This document shows positions 60,417 through 64,000 of a stretch of 64,000 bases of DNA, one piece after another. A program made the translations under genes and the position numbers. Position 1 is the stretch's first letter. Each line of letters opens with the position of its first letter. This stretch comes from Eutypa lata (taxonomy: Eukaryota > Ascomycota > Sordariomycetes > Xylariales > Diatrypaceae). Under the pieces are notes generated by a model that had not been told where the DNA came from, searched no databases, and saw only the letters and a list, made by a program, of their open reading frames with translations. The stretch lies in contig JAKULF010000005.1 in the NCBI GenBank assembly GCA_022661535.1, positions 2,046,001 through 2,110,000 on the forward strand, written 5' to 3'.

Positions 60417-61860
60417 TCATTCCTCCGCAACTCTCCAAACGAGCTTCTCCGCGCTCACGCCATCGCGAAGCAGATCCAGCGCCTTAGTAGCCCGCTCGAG
60501 GAGAGTTCGACCCTCAACTACACGGTACTTATTCGGCTTCACGATGCCCTTTACGAGCATCTCCGGCATGATCTCCGACTCCAGCTTCTCCACGAAGAAA
60601 TCGTTCTATACCCGTATACGTATCATCAGTCAACTACTCGATCCCAAGTGCGCATATAAAATTATGTTTAAAAGGGCGGTTAGGAATGGTGTTACTAACC
60701 TTCCAGAAGAAATGCGTTCGCACTCCGCGGGGGATGACGCCCTCCGGCCACTTAGCCGCAGGGACGACGTCCATGCCATACTCGGGGGCCTCCTCCTTCG
60801 TCGCGTGCTTCAAGATGACGGGTAGCATGATGGCTACCACACTGCCTTTCTGCGCAATCTCGACAATGTGCCGAATGGTGCCCGGCACGGAGCCAATGCA
60901 ATCGACGATGAGGGGAACCGCAGGCCTGCCGTCGTGTTTGCGATGCGCCGCTGCCGCCGCTAGAATATCCTCGACGACGGTCGGGCTGCGGTAGTCGTAG
61001 ACCTCGGTGGCGCCCAGCTCGCGCAGGTGCTGGTGGTTGTGCGGCGACGCCGTCGCGACGAGGTTGCGGTACCCGTAGAACCGCAGGATCTGCAGGGCGT
61101 ACTGCCCGACCGAGGACTGCCACATCCCGAGTCAGGCAATTACTTCTTTATAGGTAGTTGTTTAGGGCGAGGTGTGGGAAATTCATCGGGAGCTCATGCT
61201 CTTGAACATGGCCCTCTTAGTAACTTCAACCACTGAAGCTAGCTATGAAAGGAAGAAGATAACTACGAAAAAGATTGCTTACCCCGGCACCCCAGATGAG
61301 GATCTCGTCGTCGGCGCGTGGCGGCACGTAGCCGTCCGGCTTCGGCCAAGGCGTCGGCAGGTCCAGGTCTGCCCACATGGTGTTGAACACCGTGACGAAG
61401 TTCGTGGGCAGCGTGACGGCTTCCTCGAAGGAGAAGCCCTCGGGGATCTGTTCGGAAAGGTGGGTCAGCGGACACGGTTCATTGAAACTTGTGGCTATCT
61501 TGGTATATATTCATCGATCCTCACCTTTCCAAAAGTCCACGCCGGCCCCGTCACGAATTCTTGGTGCGGCATCTCTTTGGGGTCTTGGCGACCAAAGCCG
61601 AACACTTTGTCACCGGGCTTCAGACTATCAACCGCTGCACCCGCTTCGACGACCACGCTGGCACAGGAGGAGCCTCCTATGAACGGAGGTTCAACCAGAA
61701 GTCCACCGTCGGCCCGGTGGAGGTCGAGGGGTGTGGAAGCCGTCCATAGGACTTTGACGAGTACTTCATCGGCCTGCGGTGTGACAGTCGGGTGTTGGTG
61801 AACCTCGTAAGGTTGCCTCGGGCCCACGATAACGAGGGCGTTGTGAGTTCTAGAAGCCAT
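60417..61860 (-). CDS. Medium-chain (MDR) zinc-free alcohol dehydrogenase-like oxidoreductase
   Basis: Four exons, 61525-61860, 61283-61447, 60700-61116 and 60417-60605, every junction on a codon boundary. The protein is 368 aa. The GroES-like N-domain (about 1-140) includes EVLVKVLWTASTPLDLHRADGG and GSSCASVVVEAGAAVDSLKPGDKVFGF. The nucleotide-binding domain follows with LIWGAG joined to SSVGQYALQIL, then GATEVYDYRSP and PLIVDCIG. The C-terminus includes EIMPEMLVKGIVKPNKYRVVEGRTL. The catalytic zinc ligands of classical alcohol dehydrogenases are absent, so it belongs to the zinc-free quinone/enoyl-reductase side, the group that contains trans-acting enoyl reductases of polyketide pathways (ToxD/LovC-like). 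No polyketide synthase is in the window, so a general NADPH-dependent reductase is equally likely. Confidence 0.9.
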
Positions 61861-62768
61861 TGTGGCGAAACTGGTTGGGTGTTACTTTTATAGTGAATGA
61901 AGACAAAAATAACTGTAATGTGCTTGCTTGACTAAACGGGAAGGTTGAGTTGCTTGCTGGTTTGGTTTCAAGTCTTTTGAATAAGTTGAGATAGACAGCA
62001 TGCTTATATATAATTCGATGCTACAACCTATTGAGCCCGTGCTAGCTAATATTAATAATTCACGATGATGCATTGTTGCGATTCATGATTCCACCTTACT
62101 AAGAGGCAATTGAACATGAATATAGCTTATATAAACATATGCCGAAAAGGGAAATATCTTGCGGAATCTACAGAAGATTTCGAGTTCATTGGCCACTAGG
62201 GTAGAAATCCCACCTTTTCCCTAACTTAGCACCTTCTTACTAACATGCACGTTAAGGACCATAATAAACATTCTTAAATTTTAAAGGGAGTACGAACTAT
62301 TTGAATTCCGAGATTCCATATACTTCTAGAGTCGAGGATTAATCATGCTCAATAGAGTGATAATAACTAAGATTTAGATTATAGAATTTGACAGGGATAG
62401 TATCACCACTACTTTAATTTTCAAGGTAGTCAAGTCTACGCTAGAGGAGGTCTACAATGAAAAACGACAACTTTGCATTAGCAAAGTAAGTCGTAGGTCT
62501 CAGGTCAATAGGGCCTAAGCACGAAACAAATAAATTTCAGCAAGGAGACTGTCTTGAACGCGTAGTGACGGTTCAATCCAGGCCGATAGTGTGATATGAG
62601 GGGCCATCCGAACCCCGATCTCGAAGACTTTAAAATGATTTGAGACGGCTTTACGAATTCGACTGCTGGCGATTTTGACGAGGGCATTGGATACATGACC
62701 TCCATCAGAGTGGTAAGTGGCGTCAATCAGCTTCTAGATGAGTGCGTTAAGTTGGTTCATTTAATGAT
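61861..62768. other. Intergenic, one weak coding-like frame
   Basis: A minus-strand frame from about 62720 down to 62510, starting after an in-frame TAG, reads LIDATYHSDGGHVSNALVK and continues for some 70 codons. Its composition is protein-like, but it has no start codon and no clear splice link to the 49-aa frame upstream. Confidence 0.35.
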
Positions 62769-62918
62769 TTAGATGGCTTGGAAATATATGACGGTGGCAG
62801 CAGCCACGGTGCAGCCTGCTACAACGGTAGTAACGCTGACTAGGCTGTGTCGGCTTCGAAATTGGGATAACCCACGATAACTAGATTGAAAAGAAAAGCG
62901 GAGCAGTTGTGTAGGCAT
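62769..62918 (-). CDS. Tentative 49-aa frame with mitochondrial-presequence-like N-terminus
   Basis: Not recognised. The ATG at 62916-62918 opens 49 codons. The first 30 residues are rich in Arg, Ser, Gln and Leu with no acidic residue, like a mitochondrial targeting sequence. A hydrophobic segment follows (VTTVVAGCTVAAATVIYF), so it resembles the first exon of an inner-membrane protein. No convincing donor site links it to the coding-like frame about 50 bp downstream. It could be a small membrane protein, a gene remnant or chance. Confidence 0.25.
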   Translation of the reverse strand: MPTQLLRFSFQSSYRGLSQFRSRHSLVSVTTVVAGCTVAAATVIYFQAI

Positions 62919-63098
62919 GAGGACACAGAGAGAGATGCGAAGTTATAGGTGTTTTGATGCCATGTGCTAGGTGAAACATATTACAGTGAGATAAATAATG
63001 GTCTTACAAACCAAGGGATAGCTAAGTAAGGCTTTGAGGAAGTGATATCTGATGATCCCACAAGCCTCACCTAACATTTATATCCGATTGGAGGCTCT

Positions 63099-63255
63099 AA
63101 GACATCACCCGCAACAATTTTGTGCTAATTGTCGGGCAAGACTTATCCTAATATATAAACTAGCCCCATCATACTATTGATAGTAATATTAACTTTCTAT
63201 TTCAGGCTGTTTTAGCTCTTCAGCCCTTATAGAGAATTGTTGCGGGTGATGTCTT
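63099..63255. mobile_element. MITE-like 157-bp element with perfect 21-bp inverted ends
   Basis: The left end 63099-63119 (AAGACATCACCCGCAACAATT) and right end 63235-63255 are exact reverse complements over 21 bases. The interior of 115 bp is AT-rich and non-coding, with a small palindromic patch near 63175-63190. Size, perfect ends and lack of coding capacity fit a miniature inverted-repeat transposable element. I cannot see a clear target-site duplication, so a simple hairpin locus is the alternative. Confidence 0.65.
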
Positions 63256-63492
63256 GTCGCCATTACGTGGATGGAAAGCAAAGCTGTTTCGTTTACTGAG
63301 CCTAAGCTCATCAAGTGGTTATCATCACGACATGGACAAATCTTCGCGGTAGGCTATGTAGTATCTTAATCGGGTTGTACGACTTACTTGCAAGGTTAAA
63401 GGTCTAGGGCATTTTGGTTTCTTCATAGTCTAAGGCTCAAGTGATACTGATTGGGTGAATATAAGGAGTAGTGCCATCATTATGAGATCACC

Positions 63493-63512
63493 GTTTGTTT
63501 GTTTGTTTGTTT
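63493..63512. repeat. (GTTT)5 microsatellite
   Basis: Five exact tandem copies. Confidence 0.9.
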
Positions 63513-64000
63513 CAAAGACAGAGCTTTGCGTGCCTAGCTAGACTATCTACTAGTTATATTTGAGAGTATGAAGTCGAAGTATCGAACTACGTGAATAGGA
63601 ATGATATAAACATGATTGGCAATTCATAAGTGTTACGAGTATAGGTGACGCTATTACATGATAATCACACCAATTGCGTCATACTAGGAAATTTAGAATA
63701 TGCTGTTTCCTTATAGTTCATGATAGGGAGTTGGCTTTATCGCTGTAAATAGAGCATATTAAACTCCATTGCATTATGTGGGAATGACGGAACTTCAAGG
63801 CAGCTGCAAAGCTATGTTGAACTTTATCGTCAATAGAGCGGTCGGCGAATAAGACTCTCTTACCATTTCCCCTAAACCATACATACAGTCTCATTAGGAT
63901 ATGCAGTCTCGAGATGTCGGATTGAACATTTCTTTTGATTAGCTCGGATAGCCTCGAGTCTAAGTTAGGTCTTCATATATGAATAGTTGGTAGGACGGGA

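Larger units (their letters stand above)
62919..64000. other. Intergenic to the right edge
   Basis: No gene is supported. It contains the inverted-repeat element at 63099-63255 and a GTTT microsatellite. Confidence 0.5.

Overview
The window looks like nuclear DNA from a filamentous ascomycete (Pezizomycotina). The evidence is the gene content: fungal RTA1-like and rhodopsin/PTH11-like membrane proteins, a Zn2Cys6 regulator, a class II P450, MFS efflux and hexose transporters, RRP9 and a Dpb11/Rad4 homologue. Introns are short (about 45-120 bp), GT-AG, often with a CTAAC-like branch site. I cannot name a genus. I spliced the genes by hand; where exon coordinates are given, the joined exons keep one open frame whose total length divides by three.

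Layout. (1) 1-11.6 kb is gene-poor accessory DNA: a rhodopsin-like gene running off the left edge, an intact MFS drug-type exporter and an intact P450, separated by two stop-rich deserts (1.3-3.4 and 8.3-11.7 kb). (2) 11.7-35.5 kb is a denser block: an RTA1-like gene divergent from a Zn2Cys6 regulator, a 690-aa MFS protein, a TPR-DnaJ co-chaperone, RRP9 (U3 snoRNP), a small 80-aa gene, a 188-aa unknown and an F-box/ankyrin protein. (3) 36.8-42.05 kb is a gene graveyard: a GliT-type thioredoxin-reductase-like flavoprotein, a second rhodopsin-like gene and a glutathione S-transferase, all broken. (4) 45.2-61.9 kb is conserved again: an 842-aa fungal protein tail to tail with a four-BRCT Dpb11/Rad4 homologue, a second RTA1-like gene, a hexose-type transporter and an MDR-type oxidoreductase. 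(5) 61.9-64 kb has no firm gene but holds a 157-bp element with perfect 21-bp inverted ends.

The genes do not form one pathway. RRP9, the DnaJ protein and Dpb11 are housekeeping genes for ribosome biogenesis, protein folding and the replication checkpoint. The transporters, P450, RTA1-like, GST and flavoprotein genes are of the detoxification/secondary-metabolism type, but housekeeping genes lie between them, so I do not call a biosynthetic cluster. The most unusual signal is the decayed block: nearly every frame break in the flavoprotein and GST relics shifts the frame the same way (+1), while the housekeeping genes on both sides are undamaged.
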